Assembly (NCBI GenBank): GCA_048549915.1 | Contig: JBLYYE010000044.1 | Span: 1-64,000, forward strand | DNA: 64,000 bases | Source: LSUCC0057 sp048549915 | GTDB lineage: Bacteria > Pseudomonadota > Gammaproteobacteria > Pseudomonadales > Porticoccaceae | Reading direction: 5' to 3' | In this document: piece by piece, positions 9,141 to 16,426 of the stretch | Position numbering within the stretch: the stretch's first letter is position 1 | Layout: every line of letters begins with the position of its first letter | Made by a program: the position numbers and the translations under genes | The notes under the pieces: generated by a model | What the model was told of the DNA's origin: nothing | Seen by the model: only the letters and a program-made list of their open reading frames with translations | Databases searched by the model: none

Positions 9141-9794
9141 TTAAAGTTTTTCGAGAGCATCTATTATCTCCTGCCTGCGACCCTGATCAGCTAAAGCGCG
9201 GCCTTCGCGAGTGGGCGCTTGAAGTGCGATTTGATAATGTTGTCGAGCCAGCTCTAATTCGCCTTCGCCGCGCAGATATTCGGCATAAAAATAGTTGCTG
9301 TCGATCCCTTGTGGGTTAATTTGCTGGGCTTTTTCCAGCAGTCGACGAGCTTGCTTGTCGGAGCCGAAGCCGATCGGCCAACCGGGAACATTGGCATACA
9401 GTGTACCCAAGCTGGTATAGGCAGAGCCATCAAGTGCATCGGCGTCTATTGTCATCGCTTTTTCAAAATCGCGCTTAGCTGCTTTGGCCACTTTGAGGGC
9501 GCCAAGGCCACCTTTGGCACCGGCGTAGGTCGACTGAATGATTCCGCGCCATATAAGCAGTGGGGCGCTTTCGGGCTGTTTTTCAAGCATAGCGCCCGCA
9601 TCGCTGATCAGTGTCTCAAAGCCGGATAGCTGTTGGTTACCTTGCATCTGATAGTTGACCTCAGCCCAGCGCTGTTGCAGCTGCTCCAGCGATGAAGCAG
9701 ATGCGAGCGAGGACCAAGAGAGGCTAGCTAAAGCAGCTAGAGCGATCAGCAAATACAGCGGCGAACGTACAAAGTGATTGATAAATACAAACAT
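9141..9794 (-). CDS. Exported TPR-like protein of unknown function
   Basis: A 217-residue protein with an N-terminal signal or anchor (hydrophobic core about 10-30, ending SLASAS). Helical-pair repeats resembling TPRs follow: LLIWRGIIQSTYAGAKG, AYTSLGTLYANVPGWPIGFG and YFYAEYLRGEGELELARQHY. I place the start at the ATG at 9794 rather than the in-frame start at 9860, because GGAG stands 5 nt before it and the signal peptide then begins at residue 1. The GWPIGFGS loop suggests a defined family, but I cannot name it. It lies between the SDR gene (49-nt gap) and the response regulator (39-nt gap), so it may be a periplasmic scaffold or lipid-handling partner of the pathway; this is inference. Confidence 0.75.
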   Translation of the reverse strand: MFVFINHFVRSPLYLLIALAALASLSWSSLASASSLEQLQQRWAEVNYQMQGNQQLSGFETLISDAGAMLEKQPESAPLLIWRGIIQSTYAGAKGGLGALKVAKAAKRDFEKAMTIDADALDGSAYTSLGTLYANVPGWPIGFGSDKQARRLLEKAQQINPQGIDSNYFYAEYLRGEGELELARQHYQIALQAPTREGRALADQGRRQEIIDALEKL

Positions 9795-9843
9795 AGTAGC
9801 TCCAAAAATAGGTTTATTGATCTGTCGAAAAGTAGGTGCGGCG

Positions 9844-10641
9844 TTAGACGCGCTTTGCAAATCGCTTAATGGAGGCGAGCTGCTTATTCATGGCACTATC
9901 AACCAGTTTGGGCAGCACAGCGTTTACACGCACAAACATCTTCTCGGGCCAGCCCAAATAGTAGCTGCCCGCTTTTTTCTGGCAGCGTTTAAGGATTGCA
10001 ACCGCTACGTCTGTCGGTAGATCGACGCGATTGCCTAGTTCGCTGTTCATGGTAACGGTAGCCTCGCTGTTAAAGGCAGTGGCCACTGCTCGGGGAGCAC
10101 AATAGAACACGCAAACAGATGAGTCGCTCAACTCGCGGCACAGCGACTCTGTATAGCGTTGTAGGCCCGCTTTGCTGGCACCGTAAAGAGCCGAACCAGG
10201 AACGCCGATGCTACCCAGAATAGAACCGATATTGACGATGATGGCATCTGGGCGCTCTTTAAGTGATTCGAGCAGTGCCTCACAGAGCAACATTGGCACA
10301 GTTAAATTGAGTTCAATGAGCTGTTCAATTTCTTGCTGCGACTGTTCTCCCACCAGGGCCAGTTGGCCGATACCTGCGTTGTTAATTACGCCATCCAGAT
10401 CATGGCTTAACGCCCAATCTATCAGTGCTGCACGCTGCTCGGTTGCTGTTGTGTCAGCAGCAAAGTAGCGGTGATCACCACTGATTTTTGCACTGAGTTG
10501 CTCCAGTTGGGACCTGTCGCGACCACTCAGCAAAAGTGTCGCCCCGGCATCTGCCAACTCTTTGGCTAGAGCTTGTCCCAGCCCACCAGTGGCACCGGTG
10601 AGAAGTATAGTTTTACCGGTGAAGCGCGAATCATGACTCAT
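9844..10641 (-). CDS. Short-chain dehydrogenase/reductase (SDR)
   Basis: A 265-residue classical SDR oxidoreductase. TGATGGLG (15-22) is the dinucleotide-binding loop and NNAG (87-90) is present. The catalytic set is S140 in VNIGSILGS, Y153 and K157 in YGASK. R41 after the second beta strand (SGRD) favours NADP(H). The C-terminal part (EKMFVRVNAVLPKLVD) is typical of membrane-associated, lipid-acting SDRs. Its ATG overlaps the stop of the HDO-type gene by 4 nt. It probably reduces or oxidises the intermediate made by the ligase and the diiron enzyme; the substrate is unknown. Confidence 0.85.
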   Translation of the reverse strand: MSHDSRFTGKTILLTGATGGLGQALAKELADAGATLLLSGRDRSQLEQLSAKISGDHRYFAADTTATEQRAALIDWALSHDLDGVINNAGIGQLALVGEQSQQEIEQLIELNLTVPMLLCEALLESLKERPDAIIVNIGSILGSIGVPGSALYGASKAGLQRYTESLCRELSDSSVCVFYCAPRAVATAFNSEATVTMNSELGNRVDLPTDVAVAILKRCQKKAGSYYLGWPEKMFVRVNAVLPKLVDSAMNKQLASIKRFAKRV

Positions 10642-11321
10642 TGTTTGGCCCGTTCGAGTTGCAGAGCTTGTTTGGGCTCAATTGAGCGAAACACATTGCC
10701 ATAGAGCTGATAGAACATTTTGGCGGCGTGGATGATCGCTTGTTGGTCATCGGGTTTTTCAATTTTATTCATGATATCAGCAAAAAATTTGACATGATCT
10801 TGATCGAGCGCGCCGTGTGAACGCAGATAACTGAATGCCCGATTAGGTAGGCCGGTTGTCGACTGGATGGCATCCGCAGCTGCATCGGCAATGCGCACAC
10901 TAGTCCCTTCGAGAACCTGCACCATACCAAAAAACCCCAGTGGATTAATGCGAGCAATCGTGTCGTATGCGTAACTGACCATCAGTTCAGTGGCTGGATT
11001 GGGTGTTGACGTGCGGGCAATCTCTTTGTCGAAACCTGCCGCCTCTATATCGTTGAGCACCCACTCCTGATGGCCCAGCTCTTCCTCAATATACTCGGCT
11101 ACCGCGTTGCGCAACCACTCGTAACTGCTGTCCAGTCTTCCGCCACAGGCCATCAGTAGCGGGGTAGTGTGTCGCACATGGTGGTAGGCTTGGAGTAGAA
11201 AAGCGGCATAGTGCTCGCGTGTGATTGTCGAGGCCAACGCCTGCTGAATGATCGGTGCACTGGTTATATAATCGCGATCAGCGACAGTGGCATCTTGAAG
11301 CTGTTGATGAAATTGACTCAT
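10638..11321 (-). CDS. TenA/heme-oxygenase-like fold protein, candidate HDO diiron oxidase
   Basis: A 227-residue all-alpha protein of the TenA/PqqC/heme-oxygenase-like superfamily. It carries a full candidate metal set for the heme-oxygenase-like diiron oxidase (HDO) class: E81 and H84 (EELGH), E138 (VLEGT), H169, D173 and H176 (HGALDQDH, an H-x3-D-x2-H pattern). UndA, BesC, SznF and CADD use this arrangement to activate O2 for oxidative decarboxylation, C-C scission or N-oxygenation. It is coupled by 4-nt overlaps to the ligase upstream and the SDR downstream. Assigning oxidase chemistry is inference from ligands. Automated pipelines often mislabel such proteins as transcriptional regulators. 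Confidence 0.8.
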   Translation of the reverse strand: MSQFHQQLQDATVADRDYITSAPIIQQALASTITREHYAAFLLQAYHHVRHTTPLLMACGGRLDSSYEWLRNAVAEYIEEELGHQEWVLNDIEAAGFDKEIARTSTPNPATELMVSYAYDTIARINPLGFFGMVQVLEGTSVRIADAAADAIQSTTGLPNRAFSYLRSHGALDQDHVKFFADIMNKIEKPDDQQAIIHAAKMFYQLYGNVFRSIEPKQALQLERAKQ

Positions 11322-12808
11322 AAAGTTTCCTCTAGTTGGTGAGGCAAAGTGGTGAAAAACTGGTTAATGGAATCGCGCCGCGGTCTGCCATTGGCCGTTA
11401 GCAGCGGTGGCCAATCTTTTTCTTCGATCACCCGGCAGTGGCCTATTCGAGCGTAATCGGGCAGCTGCTGGTTACATGCTTCGACCCACTCGGCCAGCTG
11501 TGACTGACTGCGTTGCGGATCGCTGTCGATGAGGGCGGTTAATTGAGCCTCGCCATCGCCAACTACCACGCAACGACGCAACAGTGTGCTGCCAAGCAAG
11601 AGCGATTCGACCCACTCGGGAGAGACATTGCGGCCAAAACTGGTGATCAACAGATTTTTTCGACGCCCAGAAATAGTTAAAAACCCATTTTCATCGATCT
11701 GGCCGAGATCGCCACTGGCAACCTCTGTTGGCTCCCAACTACTGCGGTCATCGACATAACCCAAGAAACACGGTGAATGAATAATCACCTCACCGTGTTT
11801 GATGGTGACATCACAGTGCGGCAGTATTTTCCCAGCGGTGCCGGGAAAGTTGCACTCTGCAGTGTTTAGCGCTACTACTGAACCGCACTCTGATAGGCCA
11901 TAGCCCTCGTAAACTGGCAGTCCCAGATCAATGGCTTGTTCGAGTAGCCGAGGCGCCGTTCGCGCACCTCCGACAGCAATAAATTTAAGAGATGACGGCG
12001 GCTGCCAGTTGCTTTGGGCAGCGCTGACTAACAGGGCAAGCAGTTGCGGAATAACAATTAAAGAGTTGGGTTCTTCGCTACTGATAGCCGCTAGCAGCTG
12101 TCTGGCATTGACTGATGAACTACCGCTTATGCCGCGCTCAGAGGCAGAGGCAAAATGCACACTGCCCCCGCATAACAGTGGTGTATAAATACCGCCGATA
12201 TTTTCCAGTAGAGTAGCCAGTGGTATTAAACACAGATGGTGAGGCGCACTCATCGCTGTCGCCGTAGCCAGCGATTCAGCCACCTGCCACTGATGGCAAG
12301 CGCTCAGGCAAACCCCTTTGGGCTGACCGGTTGAACCGGAAGTGAAGGTGATTTTTTGGCAGCCTGTGGGCAGTGGATCGCTGCTCTCCGGTGACAGTGG
12401 ATAACCATCCAGTCTAGGTGTCTGTGCAATAGGCTGTAGGATCTTCTCACCGGGTATCAGAGCTTTTAACCAGTCTTTGGGCAGCTCCGCATCGGTGAGC
12501 AAATAGTCGACCCCTGCGCTCCTGGCGCTGTGGCAAGCTTGCTGTGCAGTAAAAAAGTGCGGTAACGGGATCAGTACGATATCGGCGTGCTGAGCGGCTA
12601 GATCGATCAGTGCCCAATCGACGCTGTTATCGGCACACAATCCCAGGCGACGTATGCCGAGCGAAGTGAGCTGAGCCGCTGTCGCTTCTACCAGTGCGAT
12701 CAGATCCGCCCATTCAATCTGTCTACAGTTGTCGCTAAGAGCTGGTTTACAACCCTCGGCTGGAAGACGGCACACGCCTCGGTGTAATTGTTCGATAACA
12801 GCAGACAA
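11318..12808 (-). CDS. AMP-dependent acyl/amino-acid ligase (ANL superfamily)
   Basis: A 496-residue adenylate-forming enzyme. The phosphate loop is FTSGSTGQPKG (about 153-165). GYGLSECGSVV (A5) and SGDLGQIDENGFLTISGR (A7/A8) follow, with the hinge GRRKN. In the C-terminal LTANGRPRR segment the position normally held by the A10 catalytic Lys is Arg475, an unusual change. The enzyme is expected to activate a carboxylate as an acyl-AMP, and perhaps a CoA thioester. The gene begins 1 nt after the hemolysin-family gene ends and overlaps the HDO gene by 4 nt, so all three are likely made together. Substrate unknown. Confidence 0.85.
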   Translation of the reverse strand: MSAVIEQLHRGVCRLPAEGCKPALSDNCRQIEWADLIALVEATAAQLTSLGIRRLGLCADNSVDWALIDLAAQHADIVLIPLPHFFTAQQACHSARSAGVDYLLTDAELPKDWLKALIPGEKILQPIAQTPRLDGYPLSPESSDPLPTGCQKITFTSGSTGQPKGVCLSACHQWQVAESLATATAMSAPHHLCLIPLATLLENIGGIYTPLLCGGSVHFASASERGISGSSSVNARQLLAAISSEEPNSLIVIPQLLALLVSAAQSNWQPPSSLKFIAVGGARTAPRLLEQAIDLGLPVYEGYGLSECGSVVALNTAECNFPGTAGKILPHCDVTIKHGEVIIHSPCFLGYVDDRSSWEPTEVASGDLGQIDENGFLTISGRRKNLLITSFGRNVSPEWVESLLLGSTLLRRCVVVGDGEAQLTALIDSDPQRSQSQLAEWVEACNQQLPDYARIGHCRVIEEKDWPPLLTANGRPRRDSINQFFTTLPHQLEETL

Positions 12809-12809
12809 A

Positions 12810-13511
12810 TCAGCGCGCTCTGTGCGTGGCTTTATGTGCGGAAATCGACACGGCTAGCTGTGCAATTGTTTCACGGTATCGAGACAGTTGCTCAGCGCTA
12901 GCATGATTAGCTTGCAGAGCGGCCATAGCCTCTTTGAGCAGCCCTGCTTGGATGCGTGGAGACGTCTGGAAGTAACTGCCCCAGCTAGCGCCCTCATCGA
13001 TGAGCCGGTCCGGGTTGGCCGCACCTAAATCAAGGGGAGTAAAACCGAGTCGGACGATAAGTTTTACTACCTGCGGTGTGGCGGTAAAAGTTATCCAATG
13101 AAAGCCGGCCTCAGCCAAAGCCGCTGTCATGACAATAAACAGTAGCTGACTTCCGACGCGCTGGGTGGCCACTAAGTTGCCGATTTCGACAATACTGTCG
13201 CGCATAATCGGCTGGGCAGCCGCACTAGCGATAGTCGACTCAATAGGATTGTCGAGGTAGTTCTCTAAAAACAGCTGCTCTTCACCGGCCGGGCGCAGCC
13301 CTAAGGCGGCACGCGGGGTATCGGTCACGGTGAGCGAGAGAAGTAACGGCATAGGTTGGCCAATTTTGGCCTGATAGCAGCGCTGGTAGCCCTCTTTGAT
13401 GTACTCCTCGGTGGCGCTGCGGTGTCGAGAGGTTGGCCCATTTAATACGAACTTACGGCGCGCGATATTTGAACCGGTCGAGGCGTAGTCTGGTTGGGTC
13501 TTGTTGATCAT
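12810..13511 (-). CDS. Thermostable hemolysin family protein (delta-VPH-like)
   Basis: A 233-residue protein matching the family named after the Vibrio thermostable hemolysin delta-VPH. Recognisable blocks are SATEEYIKEGYQRCYQA, FLENYLDNPIES and DSIVEIGNLVAT, then HWITFTATPQVVKLIVRLGF, which looks like the end of a GNAT-type acyltransferase fold. There is no signal peptide, so direct haemolysis is doubtful. An acyl- or aminoacyl-transfer role beside an AMP ligase fits better (inference). It is the first gene of the directon; a CTTAAC-N5-CTTAAG box lies about 56 nt upstream. Confidence 0.8.
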   Translation of the reverse strand: MINKTQPDYASTGSNIARRKFVLNGPTSRHRSATEEYIKEGYQRCYQAKIGQPMPLLLSLTVTDTPRAALGLRPAGEEQLFLENYLDNPIESTIASAAAQPIMRDSIVEIGNLVATQRVGSQLLFIVMTAALAEAGFHWITFTATPQVVKLIVRLGFTPLDLGAANPDRLIDEGASWGSYFQTSPRIQAGLLKEAMAALQANHASAEQLSRYRETIAQLAVSISAHKATHRAR

Positions 13512-13566
13512 TGCATCACTCCGCCTTTGGGCAGTTGGCTAGTGAAACAGAGATTAAGCGGTCAAC

Positions 13567-13583
13567 CTTAACTGTTACTTAAG
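13567..13583 (-). promoter_or_regulatory. Candidate PmrA/QseB-type binding box
   Basis: CTTAAC (13567-13572), TGTTA spacer and CTTAAG (13578-13583) form a direct repeat with an 11-bp period, the layout used by PmrA/QseB regulators. A further ATTAAG is at 13553-13558. The box lies upstream of the hemolysin-family gene (start 13511), and a QseB/PmrA-like regulator is encoded in the same directon at 8442-9101. Binding is inferred. Confidence 0.55.
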
Positions 13584-13624
13584 TATTTGCAGCTATCCAA
13601 TGTTAGTTTGAAAGTTTTGCGATC

Positions 13625-13652
13625 AAAAAAAAGACGCGCATAAGCGCGTCTT
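13625..13652 (-). terminator. Intrinsic terminator of the cytochrome c gene
   Basis: AAGACGCGC-ATAA-GCGCGTCTT is a perfect 9-bp stem with a 4-nt loop. On the minus strand it is followed by a run of eight T. It ends the cytochrome c transcript 17 nt after the stop codon and insulates the next operon. Confidence 0.85.
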
Positions 13653-13668
13653 AGCGTTTCAAACTAGC

Positions 13669-13986
13669 TTACTTGAGCGATGAAAAGTAAGCGGCCAGGT
13701 TGGCGATGTCAGTGTCGCTGAGCCCGCGTGCCATACCAGCCATCATGGCATTTTTGCGCTCGCCACTGCGGTAAGCTTTTAACGATGAAGCAAGATAACC
13801 CTGCTTTTGGCCGGCGAGGTTTGGCCACATATCGTTATTACTGATACCTGCTGGGCCGTGACAGCCAGCGCACATCATCGCTTTCGCTTTGCCAGCAGCC
13901 GCATCACCAGCTAAAGCGGGTGTAGCGAGTAGGGCAGTGCTGCCAAGTGCCAGCGCGGCAGTAGTGATTTTGAGTAATTTTAACAT
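13669..13986 (-). CDS. Class I c-type cytochrome, periplasmic
   Basis: A 105-residue exported monohaem cytochrome. The signal peptide runs to about residue 26 (ATPALAG). The haem site CAGCHG has C39, C42 and H43; the distal ligand is probably a Met in KNAMMAGMARGL. The fold length is that of cytochrome c4/c553-type electron carriers. It lies 29 nt downstream of the heme A synthase gene on the same strand, so it may share its transcript and serve a cytochrome oxidase. A good terminator follows at 13625-13652. Confidence 0.88.
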   Translation of the reverse strand: MLKLLKITTAALALGSTALLATPALAGDAAAGKAKAMMCAGCHGPAGISNNDMWPNLAGQKQGYLASSLKAYRSGERKNAMMAGMARGLSDTDIANLAAYFSSLK

Positions 13987-14015
13987 GGTGTTGCTCCTTG
14001 CTGAGTCAGCATCGG

Positions 14016-15092
14016 TTAGGTTGGAAATTGAGATTTTTTCTCGCTGCCGAGCGGTTCCATTATCAGCAGTCGGCGAGCTAGATAGATAGCACTGGCGAAC
14101 AGCGAGACCCCCACTACTTGGTGAGCCGCGGCCGCCGCGATCGGCACATGGTAGAGAATGGTTATCACGCCGAGAGTAATTTGGGCGGTCAACAACAGAG
14201 TAAACAGGCCGGCCGCAACTCGCGCTAAACGGTCTTGGCTGAGACGGAAGACTGCCAACGCCAAGCCACCGCCAAGTAGCGCTATGAAGTAGGCAAAAAT
14301 ACGGTGATTGAACTGTATAGTGGTGATATCTTCAAATGCTGCCAGCCACGCAGGGGCAGTCGCATAAAGGCCTGGCGGAATAAAGCTGTCACCCATCAAT
14401 GGCCAGGTTGACCATGCATAACCGGCGCGGCTGCCGGCCACCAATCCACCCGAGAGAATCATCAGATAAATCAGAATGGCTACGGCGGCTGCCAAGCGGC
14501 CCACCCATGGTGGTACAGCGCTCGCTGCGCGCTGCTCATGGCGGCTATCAAGAAGTGAGCTGGTCAGCCAGATCATGAAACCGAAAATCAGCACGGCCAA
14601 ACCTAGGTGAGCAGTGAGCCGGTAGTGGCTTACGCGCGGATCATCGACCAACCCACTTTTGACCATGAACCAGCCGAGCATACCCTGGCAGCCGCCGAGT
14701 ACAAATAACAGAGCTAGTTTGAGGCGATAGCCATCTGGGATTCGGTCCTTTAACAAGAAGTAAGCATAGGGCACAAAAAATAAAACACCGATAATGCGAC
14801 CGAGTACGCGGTGCAGATACTCGTACATAAAAATATATTTAAATTCAGCGAGGCTCATGCCTGCGTTGACGATCTGATATTCAGGAGAGGTTTTATATTT
14901 GGCGAAGACATCCAGCCATTGTTCGTGGTTGAGGGGAGGAATAATCCCTAAAAGAGGACGCCACTCCACCATCGAGAGGCCAGAATTGGTCAGGCGGGTT
15001 ACACCGCCGAGAAGAATCATACCCAGTATTGTCGCAGCGCAGATTGCCAGCCATAAGCCAACTTGGCGTCGATACCGTAGGGCGTCATTCAT
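14016..15092 (-). CDS. ctaA: Heme A synthase, COX15/CtaA type
   Basis: A 358-residue inner-membrane enzyme with about eight helices that oxidises the C8 methyl of heme O to make heme A for aa3-type oxidases. Seen: GGVTRLTNSGLSMVEW after TM1, EYLHRVLGR, RLTAHLGL, FNHRIFAY and AAHQVVGV. These provide the four conserved His of the two four-helix halves. The long periplasmic insert after TM1 (PPLNHEQW..EYQ) marks the proteobacterial/mitochondrial COX15 form. It implies an aa3 oxidase elsewhere in the genome; no cox structural genes lie here. A 200-bp spacer separates it from divergent ung. Confidence 0.92.
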   Translation of the reverse strand: MNDALRYRRQVGLWLAICAATILGMILLGGVTRLTNSGLSMVEWRPLLGIIPPLNHEQWLDVFAKYKTSPEYQIVNAGMSLAEFKYIFMYEYLHRVLGRIIGVLFFVPYAYFLLKDRIPDGYRLKLALLFVLGGCQGMLGWFMVKSGLVDDPRVSHYRLTAHLGLAVLIFGFMIWLTSSLLDSRHEQRAASAVPPWVGRLAAAVAILIYLMILSGGLVAGSRAGYAWSTWPLMGDSFIPPGLYATAPAWLAAFEDITTIQFNHRIFAYFIALLGGGLALAVFRLSQDRLARVAAGLFTLLLTAQITLGVITILYHVPIAAAAAHQVVGVSLFASAIYLARRLLIMEPLGSEKKSQFPT

Positions 15093-15292
15093 GTGATTTC
15101 TCGTTCAATGCTGATGGGGCTGACGACTGGGTGCCAGTGCTATTGAAACCGACAGTAATTTATAGAAAATCCCCGCGCTTGTCGAGTGTGTTGGCGACCT
15201 GTGAGTCAGCTCAGCTGTGGGTAAAATCCCCGTTTAATCAAGCCAATTAAGTGTTAGCATCTAACTCATTGAATACGCCTATAAGGTCGATT

Positions 15293-16012
15293 GTGTCGTT
15301 TGTTGCTCCTACATCTCTGCGTGAGTCGCTGCCCAACTGCTGGCATGTTTTTTTGCAAAAACACCAGTTCTCATTTCCGTCCGAACCGCTCTGGCGGCGT
15401 CTTGCTGAACGTGAACGGGCAGGAGTCGAAATATATCCGCCCCGTGAGCAGCGTCTTGCTGCCTTGCAGCTATGTGACCCGCAACAGGTCAAAGTGATCA
15501 TCGTCGGCCAAGATCCCTACCATGGCCCCGGACAGGCCCACGGCTTGAGTTTTTCGGTTCCGCGCGGCGTCAAAATACCGCCGTCGCTGCGCAATATCTT
15601 CACCGAGCTAAAAGCTGATCTTGGCTTACAGCTGCCCGATTGCGGAGACCTCACCGTTTGGGCGCAGCGCGGAGTTTTGTTGCTCAACAGCGTGTTAACC
15701 GTAGAAAAAGGCGCGGCCAATAGCCACCAAGGTTGGGGTTGGGAGTCGTTTACCGACGGTATCTTACAGGCCTTGAGTGCTGACAGCAGACCGAAAGTAT
15801 TTATTTTATGGGGCAGTTTCGCTGCCGCAAAAAGAGCGCAAATTGATGAGCAGCGACACACGGTTGTGACTAGCAGCCATCCATCGCCACTCTCAGCGTA
15901 TCGAGGGTTTTTGGGTTCTAAACCGTTCTCACAGGCCAACTCTGCACTACAGGCAGCAGGCAGAGAGCCCATCGATTGGTCGCTGCCAGTGCAGCAGTCT
16001 TCACTTTTTTAG
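15293..16012 (+). CDS. ung: Uracil-DNA glycosylase, family 1
   Basis: Removes uracil from DNA at the first step of base-excision repair. GQDPYH (about 72-77) holds the catalytic Asp. The uracil pocket segment is GVLLLNSVLTV, and the Leu-loop is HPSPLSAYRGFLGSKPF. I prefer the GTG at 15293 (239 aa), which has AAGG about 7 nt upstream and puts the active site near the family position. An in-frame GTG at 15251 would add 14 residues without clear homology. The 3' end overlaps the convergent PGPGW gene by 12 nt. Confidence 0.92.
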   Translation: MSFVAPTSLRESLPNCWHVFLQKHQFSFPSEPLWRRLAERERAGVEIYPPREQRLAALQLCDPQQVKVIIVGQDPYHGPGQAHGLSFSVPRGVKIPPSLRNIFTELKADLGLQLPDCGDLTVWAQRGVLLLNSVLTVEKGAANSHQGWGWESFTDGILQALSADSRPKVFILWGSFAAAKRAQIDEQRHTVVTSSHPSPLSAYRGFLGSKPFSQANSALQAAGREPIDWSLPVQQSSLF

Positions 16013-16426
16013 TTTCAGAGGTGGCGCGCCGCGCCGGCGGCGCAACCAGTTGAGGCTTTTTAAGACTGAAGGGATACTGACAATATACTGTTCCAGCACG
16101 GTCTTCCCAGGATAATCCATCAATACCAGAGCGACTAAAATAGTCAAAATACCTTGGCCAGGTAGCACGAGCATCACTATTCCACACAGCAGTAGCAGCC
16201 CCCCTGTCAAATTGCGCGCTAAGCGCAGAAGAGGATGGCGTCTTATCTTTTGTTGTCGAGTACTACAAAAATAGTCTTCATCGATGGCGGCGGCCAGCCA
16301 CGGCAGAGAGGCTAAGCTGGCGACGAATACTATCGCCGAAATAAACCCGATCGTAGTTAACAGATTGCTGTGGCCAGCCACCCAATTTAATGCCGCAGAG
16401 TGAAACTTATTCACTGGCAGGGGCAA
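16001..16426 (-). CDS. PGPGW-type small transmembrane protein
   Basis: A 141-residue membrane protein with about three helices: residues about 20-45, then a pair at about 85-118 joined by the family signature (here VLPGQGILTILVALVLMDYPGK). The basic tail RRRRGAPPLKLKK is cytoplasmic by the positive-inside rule. Function is unknown for the family. Its start lies inside the end of ygfZ (20-nt overlap), so the two are likely coupled. Confidence 0.75.
   Translation of the reverse strand: MPLPVNKFHSAALNWVAGHSNLLTTIGFISAIVFVASLASLPWLAAAIDEDYFCSTRQQKIRRHPLLRLARNLTGGLLLLCGIVMLVLPGQGILTILVALVLMDYPGKTVLEQYIVSIPSVLKSLNWLRRRRGAPPLKLKK

Noticed and set aside
12810..13511. Secreted pore-forming toxin
   Set aside because: No signal peptide or membrane segments; the family name is historical.
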